A DNA stretch of 64,000 nt. It comes from Clostridium sp. (GTDB taxonomy: Bacteria > Bacillota > Clostridia > Lachnospirales > Lachnospiraceae). Under the pieces are notes generated by a model, which saw only the letters and a list, made by a program, of their open reading frames with translations, was not told the DNA's origin and made no database searches. Both the position numbers and the translations under genes were made by a program. Location: contig JAMOZY010000006.1 of assembly GCA_023667695.1 (NCBI GenBank), positions 54,853-118,852 on the forward strand, given 5' to 3'. Shown piece by piece: positions 1 through 9,592 of this stretch (positions are counted from its first letter, which is position 1; the number at the start of each line of letters is the position of its first letter).

Positions 1-22
1 GCAGAGAAGAGCAGGAAAACAG

Positions 23-51
23 TTGAAATCCGGTTGGAGGTTTGCTATACT
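23..51 (+). promoter_or_regulatory. Promoter for the SEC-C gene
   Basis: TTGAAA at 23-28, a 17-bp spacer, then TATACT at 46-51 preceded by TG at 43-44, giving a sigma-A promoter with an extended -10. It would start a leader of about 130 nt before the ATG at 187. The leader holds a small perfect hairpin (arms 93-99 and 103-109). No gene can be supported in 1-186; a short open frame ending in TAA at 55-57 could be the tail of an upstream gene. Confidence 0.6.
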
Positions 52-186
52 AGGTAAGTCAATTATCAATGGTTTCCTTCGACACCGACGGGAATCGGAC
101 GGTCCGATTGGTGAAGTAAACATTGAAAAGCAGGATTACCAGAATCGAATACTTTGATATACAAGAAGAAAGTTGAGGAAGAAAAC

Positions 187-693
187 ATGAGTTTATTAAA
201 GGATTGGCGGGATTATGCATATGGTCTGGATGACAGGACACCGGAAGGAAAGCAATTCTGGCTGAATTATTTTACGGTAGAAAAGGGGATTTATCAGCAG
301 CTTCTGAAGAATCCGGATGAAGTAGTGGAAGGTACGGTTCAGGAGCTGGCAGACCGTTTTGAGACAACGTTGCAGCTGATGACGGGCTTTCTGGATGGTA
401 TCGATGAGAGCTTAAAGACTCCGAATCATATCGAAGAAATGGAAGCGGATTCACCGGTCAGTCTGGATATTGATTTGGAGAAGCTTTACATGAATATGGT
501 AGGCTGCAATGCAGAATGGTTATATACCTTAGAGGAATGGGAGGCGCTGCTGACTCCGGAGCGCAGGAAAGAGTTATACCGGCAGGAAAAGACATCCAAA
601 ACGGTTGTCAAGCCGCCGAAGGTAGGACGGAACGATCCATGCCCTTGTGGTTCCGGTAAGAAGTTCAAGTTCTGCTGTGGAGCAAATAAGTAA
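187..693 (+). CDS. SEC-C motif protein
   Basis: A 168-residue protein with a C-terminal SEC-C zinc-binding motif ([14 protein letters not shown]), the CxC...CC knuckle found at the end of SecA and in many small bacterial proteins. The first 130 or so residues are acidic and helical and I do not recognise them as a catalytic domain. SEC-C modules bind zinc and often mediate protein contacts such as SecB or ribosome binding, but the partner here is unknown. The ATG at 187 was chosen over the upstream TTG at 154 because GAGGA lies 6 nt before it. The gene is transcribed alone from the promoter at 23-51 and is followed by 284 bp without a gene. Confidence 0.75.
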   Translation: MSLLKDWRDYAYGLDDRTPEGKQFWLNYFTVEKGIYQQLLKNPDEVVEGTVQELADRFETTLQLMTGFLDGIDESLKTPNHIEEMEADSPVSLDIDLEKLYMNMVGCNAEWLYTLEEWEALLTPERRKELYRQEKTSKTVVKPPKVGRNDPCPCGSGKKFKFCCGANK

Positions 694-977
694 ATGATGA
701 AGCAAATGGGGCTTTGCGGATGACCGATGGTGGAAGAAGATTCTTCCGAGGAAACCAGTTTCTTCCGGGAAGCTCCTTTTTCATACCATAGTATGCGGAA
801 CCCCTGTCGGTGGCCGGTTTTCTGCATTGGAATTATATATTGGTTTCCTTGGCAGAAGCCTATTAGGACCATTTAGTGGCCGGAGAATGAAACCGGTCCG
901 AAGTATCGGAAAGCACATAGTCATATCTTCTGGGTCAAAAGAGGCTATGACAAATATAAGAATAGGAGAGAAGAAAA
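694..977 (+). other. Intergenic region upstream of gltX
   Basis: No coding region is supported. It contains a short perfect inverted repeat (GGAAGAA at 732-738, TTCTTCC at 741-747) followed by further partial repeats of the same bases. No T-box specifier or antiterminator pattern was recognised before gltX, and no clear sigma-A promoter was found. Confidence 0.4.
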
Positions 978-2456
978 ATGAGCAAGATTAGAACCCGGTT
1001 TGCCCCAAGTCCCACCGGACGGATGCATGTGGGCAACTTAAGAACTGCATTATATGCCTATCTGATTGCAAAGCATGAGGACGGCGATTTTATATTACGA
1101 ATCGAGGATACCGACCAGGAGCGGTTTGTAGCGGAAGCACTGGATATTATATACCGGACCATGGAAAGGACCGGACTGATTCATGATGAAGGACCGGATA
1201 AGGACGGAGGCGTGGGACCTTATGTGCAAAGTGAGCGTCAGGCGGCCGGTATCTACATGGAATATGCAAAGAAGCTGGTAGAGGAAGGGAAAGCGTATTA
1301 TTGCTTCTGCGACAAGGAACGGCTGGAATCCCTGCGTCAGACCATTACTACGGAAAGCGGTGAGACAAAGGAAATCGTTATCTATGATAAGCATTGTCTG
1401 CATTTAAGCAAGGAAGAGGTGGAAGCAAAGCTGGCGGCCGGGATTCCTTATGTAATCCGGCAGAATAGTCCTACGGAGGGTACGACTACCTTTCATGATG
1501 AACTATATGGAGATGTTACGGTGCCGAATCAGGAGCTGGATGATATGATACTGATAAAATCCGATGGATATCCCACTTATAATTTTGCTAATGTAGTGGA
1601 TGATCATCTGATGGGAATCACCCATGTGGTACGGGGAAATGAATACATTTCTTCTTCCCCGAAGTATACGCTGCTGTATCAGGCATTTGGCTGGGAAGAA
1701 CCCAAATATATTCACTGTCCGTTGATTACCGATGAAAACCATCAGAAGCTGAGCAAGCGAAGCGGACATGCATCCTTTGAGGACTTGCTGGAACAGGGCT
1801 TTGTAGCAGAGGCAGTGGTGAATTATGTAGCCCTTCTTGGATGGAGTCCGGACAGCAATCAGGAGATTTTCTCTTTGGAAGAGCTGATACGGGAATTTGA
1901 TTATCATCGAATCAATAAGTCCCCTTCTGTATTCGACATGAATAAGCTGAAGTGGATGAATGGGGAATATCTGAAGGCAATGGAGCCTGACCGGTTCCGG
2001 GAGCTGGTGGCTCCGTATATCCGGGAAGTGATTACGAAAGACTTAGATTTGGATAAGATATGTCCGTTGGTGCAGACCCGTATGGAAATCCTGCCGGATG
2101 TAAGGGAACTGGTGGACTTCTTTGAAGCCTTGCCGGATTATGATGCAGAGCTGTACTGTCATAAGAAAATGAAAACCAATCTGGAAAATTCGTTGGAGAT
2201 TTTGAAGGAAGAATATGAATTGTTAAAGGACTTTGATGACTGGAAGCTGGAGGCATTGCATGACAGGCTGATGGACTATATCAGTGAAAAAGGAATCAAG
2301 AACGGTACCGGACTTTGGCCGGTTCGTACGGCTGTATCCGGGAAGCAGTCTACACCGGGAGGCGCCTTTGAAATCATGGAAATCATTGGAAAAGAAGAGT
2401 CCTTAAGGCGTATGGAGCTTGGCATCCGGAAGCTGGAGCAGGCACAGCAATCATAA
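978..2456 (+). CDS. gltX: Glutamyl-tRNA synthetase
   Basis: Class I aminoacyl-tRNA synthetase that charges tRNA-Glu with glutamate in the cytoplasm. In many Clostridia it also mischarges tRNA-Gln, later corrected by GatCAB; which form this is cannot be told here. The 492-residue length fits the family. The HIGH-type signature reads HVGN at residues 17-20 after the family motif APSPTG, and the KMSKS-type loop reads KLSKR at 257-261. The C-terminal half is the helical anticodon-binding part. AGGAGAG lies 8 nt before the ATG. The helicase gene starts 34 bp after the stop, so the two may be cotranscribed. Confidence 0.95.
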   Translation: MSKIRTRFAPSPTGRMHVGNLRTALYAYLIAKHEDGDFILRIEDTDQERFVAEALDIIYRTMERTGLIHDEGPDKDGGVGPYVQSERQAAGIYMEYAKKLVEEGKAYYCFCDKERLESLRQTITTESGETKEIVIYDKHCLHLSKEEVEAKLAAGIPYVIRQNSPTEGTTTFHDELYGDVTVPNQELDDMILIKSDGYPTYNFANVVDDHLMGITHVVRGNEYISSSPKYTLLYQAFGWEEPKYIHCPLITDENHQKLSKRSGHASFEDLLEQGFVAEAVVNYVALLGWSPDSNQEIFSLEELIREFDYHRINKSPSVFDMNKLKWMNGEYLKAMEPDRFRELVAPYIREVITKDLDLDKICPLVQTRMEILPDVRELVDFFEALPDYDAELYCHKKMKTNLENSLEILKEEYELLKDFDDWKLEALHDRLMDYISEKGIKNGTGLWPVRTAVSGKQSTPGGAFEIMEIIGKEESLRRMELGIRKLEQAQQS

Positions 2457-2490
2457 AATCAAGACAGCAGAGGAAATTAAGGAGTCAGAA

Positions 2491-4497
2491 ATGAGTATCC
2501 GGTTGAATGAAGCACAGCAGAAGGCAATTACCCATGGAACGGGTCCCTGTCTGGTACTGGCAGGTCCCGGTTCCGGGAAAACGGCTGTTATCACCCATCG
2601 AACGAAATATTTATTAGAAGAAGCGGGAATTCATCCGGAGCAGATTCTGGTGATTACCTTTACCAAGGCAGCCGCCATGGAGATGAAGGAGCGGTTTCAG
2701 ACACTGATGCAGAGAGCGTATGCTCCCTGTACCTTTGGTACCTTTCACTCTGTATTTTTCATGATTCTGCGGAATGCCTACGGATATTCCGGGGAACAGG
2801 TGCTGGCGGAGGAGCAGAAGCGGACGATTCTGAAAGCCATTGTACAGGCTATGGAATTGGAATACGAGGACGAGGAAGAACTGCTTCAGGGGCTGATTAG
2901 TGAGATTACCGCAGTCAAAAGCGAATATATGGATTTGCAGCATTATTACAGTACTACCTGTGGGGAAGAGGAGTTTCGAAGCATCTTCCGAAGCTATGAG
3001 GATACCCTTCATCGGGAGCATAAGCTTGATTTTGATGATATGCTGGTCTATACCTATGAATTATTAAAGGAACGGACGGATATCCGGCAGATGTGGCAGA
3101 GGAGATTCCAATATATTCTCATTGATGAGTTTCAGGACATTAACCGGATACAGTACGAAATCATCCGGCTGCTGGCGGAACCCAAGGGGAATCTGTTTAT
3201 CGTGGGGGACGATGATCAGTCCATTTATCGGTTTCGGGGCGCCCGCCCGGAGATTATGCTGGGCTTTCAGAAGGATTATCCGGAGGCAGAGATTATCCTG
3301 TTGAATATCAATTATCGTTCCAGCCGGGAGATTGTGGAGGGCAGTCTGCGGATGATTGAGAATAATACCAAACGGTATCAAAAGAAGATAGAAGGGAGCC
3401 ATCCCTATGAGCATCCGATTTGTATTCATGAATTAAAGGGCTGTCAGGAAGAAAATGAAGATATTCGGAAGCGGATTCAGAGTTACCACGCCCAGGGAAT
3501 TCCCTATGAAGAAATGGCAGTGATATTCCGCACCAACACAGAGCCGCGGCGGCTGGTGAATCAACTGATGGAATATAATATTCCCTTCCGGATGCGGGAC
3601 CGTCTGCCGAACTGCTATGAACACTGGATTGCCAGACATATGATGGCCTATATCCGGATTACCATGGGAAGCAGGGAGCGGGGGGATTTTCTACAAATCT
3701 GGAACCGGCCGAAGCGGTATCTCCGCCGGGAGTGGCTCGCGGAGCCTCAGATTGATACAGAACGGATTCTGGAGCAGGTAGCTGATAAAAAGTGGGCGGT
3801 TGAGCATATACAAAAGCTGAATTCGGACATAGAACGGCTAAGGAAAATGGACCCCTTTTCCGCCATAAATTATATTCGCAAGGGAATTGGTTATGATACT
3901 TATTTAAAAGAATATGCAGAGCAGAGGCGGTTAAAGCCGGAGGAATTCCTGGATATTCTGGATGAGCTGCAGGCAATGGCACAGCCTTATGGAGATTATG
4001 CTGCATGGTTCCGTCATATTGAAGAATACGGAGAGCAGCTGGAGGAACAGCGGAACCGGCAGGCACAGCTTCACAGCTCCGGGGAAGCCGTTACCTTGAC
4101 TACCATGCACAGTTCCAAGGGGCTGGAATTCCAGGTTGTATTTATTCTGGAGGCAAATGAAGGAATTACCCCCTATAAGAAGGCAGGAAAGCCGGAAGAA
4201 ATCGAAGAAGAGCGGCGTATGTTCTATGTGGCGGTCACCAGGGCAAAGGAATATCTGCATATTTATACCATACGGGAGCGGAATAATAAGAAGCTGCTTC
4301 CTTCCCGGTTTGTCAATGAAATCCGTCTGGATAGGGCAAACCTGAAGGTAGGCGCCAGGGTTCTGCACCGCAGCTATGGCGCAGGAACCATTACCTATAT
4401 GGATGCAAAGAAAATCAGTATTTATTTTGATGATTCCAAGGAGCAAAAGACCTTGAGCCTTAGTTTTGTATTGGAGCAGGGGCTATTGTCCGGTTGA
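2491..4497 (+). CDS. UvrD/PcrA-like ATP-dependent DNA helicase
   Basis: Superfamily 1A helicase of 668 residues. The Q-motif region (LNEAQQKAI) begins at residue 4, Walker A is GPGSGKT at 25-31, the DExx box is DEFQD at 212-216, and a QSIYRFRGA motif III region follows. A late motif (TMHSSKGLEF) and a VAVTRAK motif VI complete the set. The C-terminus (VGARVLHRSYGAGTI onward) resembles the Tudor-like RNA polymerase contact domain of PcrA. It is shorter than typical PcrA/UvrD (about 720-750), so it may be a paralogue rather than the essential PcrA. The ATG at 2491 has GGAG 6 nt upstream; the open frame extends back into gltX but has no better start. Confidence 0.85.
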   Translation: MSIRLNEAQQKAITHGTGPCLVLAGPGSGKTAVITHRTKYLLEEAGIHPEQILVITFTKAAAMEMKERFQTLMQRAYAPCTFGTFHSVFFMILRNAYGYSGEQVLAEEQKRTILKAIVQAMELEYEDEEELLQGLISEITAVKSEYMDLQHYYSTTCGEEEFRSIFRSYEDTLHREHKLDFDDMLVYTYELLKERTDIRQMWQRRFQYILIDEFQDINRIQYEIIRLLAEPKGNLFIVGDDDQSIYRFRGARPEIMLGFQKDYPEAEIILLNINYRSSREIVEGSLRMIENNTKRYQKKIEGSHPYEHPICIHELKGCQEENEDIRKRIQSYHAQGIPYEEMAVIFRTNTEPRRLVNQLMEYNIPFRMRDRLPNCYEHWIARHMMAYIRITMGSRERGDFLQIWNRPKRYLRREWLAEPQIDTERILEQVADKKWAVEHIQKLNSDIERLRKMDPFSAINYIRKGIGYDTYLKEYAEQRRLKPEEFLDILDELQAMAQPYGDYAAWFRHIEEYGEQLEEQRNRQAQLHSSGEAVTLTTMHSSKGLEFQVVFILEANEGITPYKKAGKPEEIEEERRMFYVAVTRAKEYLHIYTIRERNNKKLLPSRFVNEIRLDRANLKVGARVLHRSYGAGTITYMDAKKISIYFDDSKEQKTLSLSFVLEQGLLSG

Positions 4498-4498
4498 T

Positions 4499-4537
4499 AT
4501 TCCATAGAACCTAGTGTATGATAAGAAAGTATGGAAT
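4499..4537 (+). terminator. Possible terminator after the helicase gene
   Basis: An 8-bp perfect inverted repeat (ATTCCATA 4499-4506, TATGGAAT 4530-4537) with a 23-nt loop is followed by TGTTTTG. The stem is AT-rich and the loop long, so this is a weak candidate. Confidence 0.3.
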
Positions 4538-4577
4538 TGTTTTGATAGGAATGTAAGCTTGAAGTGAGGATTTGGAC

Positions 4578-6017
4578 ATGTTGTTTTCCAGTACAACATT
4601 TTTATTTATATTTCTGCCGGTTGTATTAGCGGTTTATTTTGTGTGTCCGAAAAGATTCCGGAATCTGGTTTTATTAATCGGAAGCCTGTTGTTCTATGCA
4701 TGGGGAGAACCCAGATACATTCTGGTCATGCTGGCTACGATTCTGGTAAATTATATTCTGGCACTGGTGTGCGCTTCCTGTAAGGACAAGGGAAAGGCGC
4801 GGGGAGCAAAAGCAGCAGTGATTGGAACGATTCTGTTCAGCATCGGAATGCTGGCCTTTTTTAAGTATAGTAACTTCTTTCTTTCGAATCTCAACGGAAG
4901 TATTGGAACGTTGGCGGGCTTTTCCATTCCGCTGCTGGATATCGCATTGCCCCTTGGCATTTCCTTTTATACCTTTCAGACCTTGTCTTATACCATTGAT
5001 GTTTACCGGGGAACCGTGAAGCCCCAAAGGAATCTTCTGCATCTGGCAACCTATGTCTGTCTGTTCCCACAGTTAATTGCGGGTCCTATTGTACGGTATG
5101 AAACCGTAGCAGGGGAGCTGGAGCAGCGACAGGAATCCTTTAATTTGTTTGCTTCCGGTGTCCGACGGTTTGTGACCGGTCTGGGGAAAAAGGTTCTGCT
5201 GGCGAATACGGCAGGCAGTATCTTTCAGATGATTGGTGACATGGGAGACAGCCAGTTGTCTGTAGCTTTGTACTGGATGGCATCTATAGCATATACCTTT
5301 CAGATTTATTTTGATTTCAGCGGTTATTCGGATATGGCAATCGGCCTTGGCAGGATGTTTGGCTTTCAGTTTTTGGAAAATTTTGATTATCCCTATTGTT
5401 CTAAGAGTATTACGGAGTTCTGGCGGCGTTGGCATATGTCCTTAAGCTCCTGGTTTCGGGATTATATTTATATCCCTCTGGGGGGAAACCGGAAGGGACG
5501 GAGCCGGACCCTTATCAATCTATGCATAGTATGGTTTCTTACCGGGTTCTGGCACGGCGCCTCCTGGAATTTTATTATATGGGGGCTGTATTTCTTTGTC
5601 TTATTGATGATTGAAAAGGCAGGACTGTTAAAATGGCTGGAAAAGCTGCCCCAGGCATTGAGACATATATATACCATGTTTTTGGTGAATTTGAGCTGGG
5701 TTATTTTTTCTTATGATAATCTGGGGCTGTTAGGCAGAGTCCTGCGGCGGATGTTTGGCTTTGGCGGTCTGCCGGTTTGGAACCGGACCAGTACCTATGT
5801 ATTGCTGTCCTATCTGGTTATCTTCCTGATTATGGCATTTGCTGCACTGCCTCTGCCGAAGAAGCTGGCAGAACGTGCCAGCGCCTTGCTTCCGGAAGGC
5901 AGGAAAGAGATTATCACTTCACTTGCAGAGGTATTCGGCTTGCTGGTGATTCTGATTTTAGCAACCAGCTGTCTGGCCAGTGATGCCTTTAATCCGTTTT
6001 TATATTTTCGGTTTTAG
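4578..6017 (+). CDS. MBOAT family O-acyltransferase (DltB/AlgI/PatA-like)
   Basis: Polytopic membrane protein of 479 residues, with about ten hydrophobic segments. It belongs to the membrane-bound O-acyltransferase family, which passes acyl groups from the cytoplasm to an extracytoplasmic carrier or polysaccharide. The conserved catalytic histidine lies in GFWHGASWNF (His326), and ITEFWRRWHMSLSSWFRDY is the family signature upstream of it. The ATG at 4578 has GTGAGGA 7 nt upstream; the in-frame TTG at 4572 is too close to that site. The next gene, 11 bp downstream, encodes a DHHW/AlgX-type protein, the usual partner for O-acetylation of an envelope polysaccharide. The acceptor polymer is not encoded nearby. 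Confidence 0.9.
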   Translation: MLFSSTTFLFIFLPVVLAVYFVCPKRFRNLVLLIGSLLFYAWGEPRYILVMLATILVNYILALVCASCKDKGKARGAKAAVIGTILFSIGMLAFFKYSNFFLSNLNGSIGTLAGFSIPLLDIALPLGISFYTFQTLSYTIDVYRGTVKPQRNLLHLATYVCLFPQLIAGPIVRYETVAGELEQRQESFNLFASGVRRFVTGLGKKVLLANTAGSIFQMIGDMGDSQLSVALYWMASIAYTFQIYFDFSGYSDMAIGLGRMFGFQFLENFDYPYCSKSITEFWRRWHMSLSSWFRDYIYIPLGGNRKGRSRTLINLCIVWFLTGFWHGASWNFIIWGLYFFVLLMIEKAGLLKWLEKLPQALRHIYTMFLVNLSWVIFSYDNLGLLGRVLRRMFGFGGLPVWNRTSTYVLLSYLVIFLIMAFAALPLPKKLAERASALLPEGRKEIITSLAEVFGLLVILILATSCLASDAFNPFLYFRF

Positions 6018-6028
6018 GAGGAGGGACC

Positions 6029-7138
6029 ATGAGAGATAAGCTTGAAATTATACTATTTTTAATATTTATTGCAGTTTTTGGACTGGGATATCTGATTTTT
6101 CCCCAGCGGGAGATGTCGGAAATGGAGAACCGATATCTGGCTTTATGTCCGGAATTCCATTGGAAGGCGTTCTTAAATGGGGAATTTTCCGCGGACTTTG
6201 AGGATTATACGGCAGATCAGATTCTTGGCAAGGATGAATTTATGAAGCTGAATGTAGCGGTGAACCGTGGAATGGGGGTCAGCAGGATTAATCAGGTCTA
6301 TATCGGACAGGATGGTTATCTGATTCAGGATTACCAGGAGCCGGATTCTGTTTTGGAACAGAATATCAGTTATATTCAAAGCTTTGCCCAGGAGCATCCG
6401 GAGGTTGACATGACGATGCTGATTGTACCAAATGTGAATGAAATCTATCCGGAGAAGCTTCCGGCCTTTGCCACTACCTTTCCCCAGACAGAGATTATAG
6501 AAAAGCTTCAGAGCGAACTGGAGGGGGATGTCAGGGTGGTGGATGGAACGGATACCCTGCTGGAGCATAAGGAGGAATCGATTTATTATAAAACGGATCA
6601 TCACTGGACCAGTCTGGGCGCTTATTATGCCTATGATACCCTTTGCCATAGTCTGGAAATGGAACCGACTCCCCTGGAAGCATATCAGCGGCTGGAATTG
6701 ACGGAACCCTTTTACGGCTCCCTGTATTCAAAGGCCCCGGTCGTGGGACAGGAAAGTGACCGGGTGGAGCTTTTTTTGAATCCTTCCGGTGAATATGTGG
6801 TAAGGAATCCGATAAAAGGAACCACGAGTGATTCTATGTTTGTCATGGAGCAGGCGGTGAACAAGGATAAATATGCCGTATTCTTTGGTGGAAATGAACC
6901 CTTATTTATCATTGAAAGCAACAGCAGCAAGGAAGAAAAGGTATTGATTATAAAGGATTCTTATGCAAACTGTCTGGTTCCCCTTTTAGCGGACCAGTTC
7001 GGGGAAATTCACATGATGGACCTGCGGTATTACCATGAGGATGTCAGTGAATATCTGCAGGAGCATGATATAAAACGGGTGATTTTTATTCATAATGTTG
7101 ACTTTATTTCCACCGATAATAACTTTTTGTGGTTATAG
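6029..7138 (+). CDS. DHHW family protein (AlgX/AlgJ-like SGNH acetyltransferase)
   Basis: A 369-residue protein anchored by an N-terminal membrane segment (about residues 5-24), with the bulk outside the cell. The DHHW signature is at residues 190-193 (TDHHWTSLGAYYAY), and a candidate nucleophile serine is in KDSYAN (Ser311). This arrangement matches AlgJ/AlgX-like SGNH-fold enzymes that receive acetyl groups from an MBOAT partner and transfer them to extracellular glycans. A strong AGGAGG overlaps the end of the MBOAT gene just upstream, so the two genes form a tight pair. Its glycan substrate is unknown. Confidence 0.85.
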   Translation: MRDKLEIILFLIFIAVFGLGYLIFPQREMSEMENRYLALCPEFHWKAFLNGEFSADFEDYTADQILGKDEFMKLNVAVNRGMGVSRINQVYIGQDGYLIQDYQEPDSVLEQNISYIQSFAQEHPEVDMTMLIVPNVNEIYPEKLPAFATTFPQTEIIEKLQSELEGDVRVVDGTDTLLEHKEESIYYKTDHHWTSLGAYYAYDTLCHSLEMEPTPLEAYQRLELTEPFYGSLYSKAPVVGQESDRVELFLNPSGEYVVRNPIKGTTSDSMFVMEQAVNKDKYAVFFGGNEPLFIIESNSSKEEKVLIIKDSYANCLVPLLADQFGEIHMMDLRYYHEDVSEYLQEHDIKRVIFIHNVDFISTDNNFLWL

Positions 7139-7188
7139 TCTTGAAAAACAGAGGAAGGTTATGTAATAATTACCTGGTAATGGTTCAG

Positions 7189-7218
7189 TTGATTCTGTTC
7201 TAGCATTCCATGTATATT
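7189..7218 (+). promoter_or_regulatory. Candidate promoter for the Na/Pi cotransporter gene
   Basis: TTGATT (7189-7194), an 18-bp spacer and TATATT (7213-7218), 72 bp upstream of the ATG. No clear PhoB-type box was recognised. Confidence 0.4.
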
Positions 7219-7290
7219 CCGGCGGCTTATGAATGAGCATGGCTGAATGGTTACATAATCTGGCAAGTATCATTTACAGAGGAGATTTCA

Positions 7291-9060
7291 ATGGATATTT
7301 TTAATGTTTTGGCAATGATAAGCGGAATCGCATTTTTGTTGTTTGGAATGCATGTGATGAATGAAGGCCTGACGAAGGCTTCCGGCGGTAAGCTGGAGCA
7401 GATTCTGGAGAAGCTGACCTCCAACAAGCTATATGCCGTTCTGTTGGGAGCAGGTGTGACAGCCATTATCCAGTCCTCCGCAGCCACAACCGTTATGGTG
7501 GTTGGTTTTGTCAATTCCGGCATTATGAAGCTGACACAGGCCGTCGGTGTGATTATGGGTGCCAATGTAGGAACCACCATTACCGCCTGGATTTTAAGTA
7601 TGACTGGTATCCAGGGGGACAATTTCTGGATTCAGATGCTGAAGCCGGAGTCCTTTTCACCGATTCTGGCAATGGCCGGCATTATTCTTCTGATGTTTTC
7701 CAAAAAGGAAAAGCATCATAATATCGGAAATATTCTCTTAGGCTTTTCTGTTTTAATGTTTGGTATGACTACCATGAGCAATGCTGTGGCGCCCCTGGCA
7801 GAGATACCGGAATTCCAAAATGTGTTGGCACAGTTTAACAATCCGATTCTGGGCATAATCGCCGGTACATTGCTGACAGCTGTCATCCAAAGCTCTTCGG
7901 CTTCGGTTGGTATCCTTCAGGCCCTTTGTGTTACCGGAATGGTGGATTACCGTATGGCAATTCCGATTATCATGGGTCAGAATATCGGTACCTGCATTAC
8001 TGCATTATTATCTTCGGTGGGCGCCAATAAAAATGCCAAGCGGGCTGCCTTGATTCATTTGTATTTTAATATTCTGGGGGCTACGGTTTTTCTGGTGGTA
8101 TTTTATTCGGCAAATGCATTTCTGCGGTTTTCATTCATGGATATGGCGGCAAATGCCTTTGGAATCGCATTGGTTCACAGTATCTATAATATTTTTGCGA
8201 CGCTTGTACTGCTTCCATTTTCCAATGTGCTGGTAAAGCTGAGCTATCTGACCATCCGGGAAACCGAGGCAGAAGCAGGCAGCAGGGAACGGGCATCAGA
8301 TTTTCAGGTGCTGGATGTCCGCTTTCTGGATACACCGGCGATTGCTACGGCCCAGTGTAAGAATGTTGCCATCAAGATGGCAGAGCTGTGCCGGAATGCA
8401 TTGTTTCAATCCATGGATATGCTGAAGTCCTTTGATGAAGATAAGGCGGCAGAGGTCAGTGAGATGGAGAATATGGTGGATCAGTATGAAGATGAGCTGG
8501 GCAACTATCTGGTGAAGCTGAGCAGTAAGAATCTGACGGAAAAAGACAGTCATACGATTTCCATGCTGCTTCATTGCATCGGTGATTTTGAACGGATTTC
8601 CGATCATGCAGTAAATATCTGTGAATCTGCCCGGGAGATGCATGTAAAGGAACAGAAGTTTTCCAAGAAGGCAGAGGAAGAGATTACCATCTTTTCCGGT
8701 CTGATTCGGGAAATCGTGGAAACCTCCGTCCAGGTTTTTGAAACCGAGGACCCGGAGCTGGCCCGGGAGATTGAGCCGATGGAGGAGGTAGTAGACGGGT
8801 TGAATGATGAGATTAAAAAGCGCCATATTAAACGGCTTCGGAAGGGAAAATGTACCATTGAGCTTGGGTTTGCATTATCCGATATTACAACGAACTTTGA
8901 GCGGGTGGCAGATCATTGCTCCAACATTGCCATCAGTCTGATTCAGATTCCGGATGATGCGTACAGCTCTCATGAATATGTAGAGACATTGGAGCGGGGA
9001 GATGATTCCCAGTTTCATGAGGCATTGGTCCGATATACAGAGAAATATATGCTTCCATAG
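7291..9060 (+). CDS. Na+/phosphate cotransporter with C-terminal PhoU-like domain
   Basis: NptA/YjbB-type sodium-dependent phosphate transporter of 589 residues. The membrane half (about residues 1-320) has the family's inverted duplication: QSSAATTVMVVGF with GANVGTTITAW in the first half, and QSSSASVGILQAL with GQNIGTCITALLSS in the second. The cytoplasmic C-terminal half (about 345-580) is helical and PhoU-like, including DFERISDHAVNI and NFERVADHCSNI, two copies of the PhoU E-R-x-x-D metal-binding motif. The gene stands alone: its own candidate promoter lies upstream, and it ends at the hairpin shared with the convergent DUF1292 gene. Confidence 0.9.
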   Translation: MDIFNVLAMISGIAFLLFGMHVMNEGLTKASGGKLEQILEKLTSNKLYAVLLGAGVTAIIQSSAATTVMVVGFVNSGIMKLTQAVGVIMGANVGTTITAWILSMTGIQGDNFWIQMLKPESFSPILAMAGIILLMFSKKEKHHNIGNILLGFSVLMFGMTTMSNAVAPLAEIPEFQNVLAQFNNPILGIIAGTLLTAVIQSSSASVGILQALCVTGMVDYRMAIPIIMGQNIGTCITALLSSVGANKNAKRAALIHLYFNILGATVFLVVFYSANAFLRFSFMDMAANAFGIALVHSIYNIFATLVLLPFSNVLVKLSYLTIRETEAEAGSRERASDFQVLDVRFLDTPAIATAQCKNVAIKMAELCRNALFQSMDMLKSFDEDKAAEVSEMENMVDQYEDELGNYLVKLSSKNLTEKDSHTISMLLHCIGDFERISDHAVNICESAREMHVKEQKFSKKAEEEITIFSGLIREIVETSVQVFETEDPELAREIEPMEEVVDGLNDEIKKRHIKRLRKGKCTIELGFALSDITTNFERVADHCSNIAISLIQIPDDAYSSHEYVETLERGDDSQFHEALVRYTEKYMLP

Positions 9061-9069
9061 GGAGGTACA

Positions 9070-9100
9070 AATCAGAGGGGAACTTAGTTCCCCTCTGATT
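9070..9100. terminator. 14-bp perfect hairpin between convergent genes
   Basis: Left arm 9070-9083 and right arm 9087-9100 are perfectly complementary with a 3-nt loop. The loop (9084-9086) is exactly the stop codon of the minus-strand DUF1292 gene, so the right arm is coding sequence for its last residues. There is no T-tract on either side, so it may act as a 3' stabiliser or weak bidirectional terminator. Confidence 0.6.
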
Positions 9101-9416
9101 CATAAAATGCAGCCTCGTCCAGCATTTCATCAAAGGCATCGGCTACCCGGTCGAATTCCTCATCATCCAGGATTTCCAGCAGATTGAATTCTTCCCCGGT
9201 TCTGGTGTAAGCGTAAAGGAGAATTTCATCCTCCGCCAGTCCTGCTACCTCTTGCAGCGGAAGCAGGGCGACATAATCCTTGCCTTCCAATGGAAAGCTT
9301 GCGATGATTCCACATTCTACCTCCACATCACCGAGTATCAGGGTAATGGTATCTTCCATTTCTTCATCTAAAAATAATTTTGGCTCATCATTGGTTGAAT
9401 TCTTATTTGCTTCCAT
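9084..9416 (-). CDS. DUF1292 domain protein (YrzB-like)
   Basis: A small, strongly acidic protein of 110 residues containing the DUF1292 core (ITLILGDVEVECGIIASF, then DYVALLPL and ILLYAYT). Proteins of this family are common in Firmicutes, often near yrrK-yrzL, and their function is not established. The family's beta-rich core is followed by an acidic helix (DEEFDRVADAFDEML). GAGAGGT lies about 6 nt before the start. It is transcribed from a minus-strand promoter (9459-9487) and converges with the transporter gene. Confidence 0.8.
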   Translation of the reverse strand: MEANKNSTNDEPKLFLDEEMEDTITLILGDVEVECGIIASFPLEGKDYVALLPLQEVAGLAEDEILLYAYTRTGEEFNLLEILDDEEFDRVADAFDEMLDEAAFYESEGN

Positions 9417-9458
9417 GTTATTTACCTCTCTTTTTATTTATATGTGATGATTACTATT

Positions 9459-9487
9459 AATATACTAGAAAGGGAATCCCAAGGCAA
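9459..9487 (-). promoter_or_regulatory. Minus-strand promoter for the DUF1292 gene
   Basis: Read on the minus strand: TTGCCT (9487-9482), a 17-bp spacer, TATATT (9464-9459), about 43 bp upstream of the DUF1292 start codon. Confidence 0.5.
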
Positions 9488-9564
9488 TCCTAATGTAATG
9501 ATTTTCCTGGATGATGATTGCCGGTTATTTCGGAACCATCAGAAGGAAGCGGTTCATCTTTTAC

Positions 9565-9592
9565 TTGACTTTATACGGTTTTTGTCTAAAAT
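9565..9592 (+). promoter_or_regulatory. Promoter for the disordered-protein / leuS unit
   Basis: TTGACT (9565-9570), a 16-bp spacer and TAAAAT (9587-9592). It lies 86 bp upstream of the GTG at 9678 and is divergent from the DUF1292 promoter. Confidence 0.5.

Noticed and set aside
694..977. T-box leader for gltX
   Set aside because: No antiterminator core sequence or specifier hairpin could be found; the same holds for leuS.
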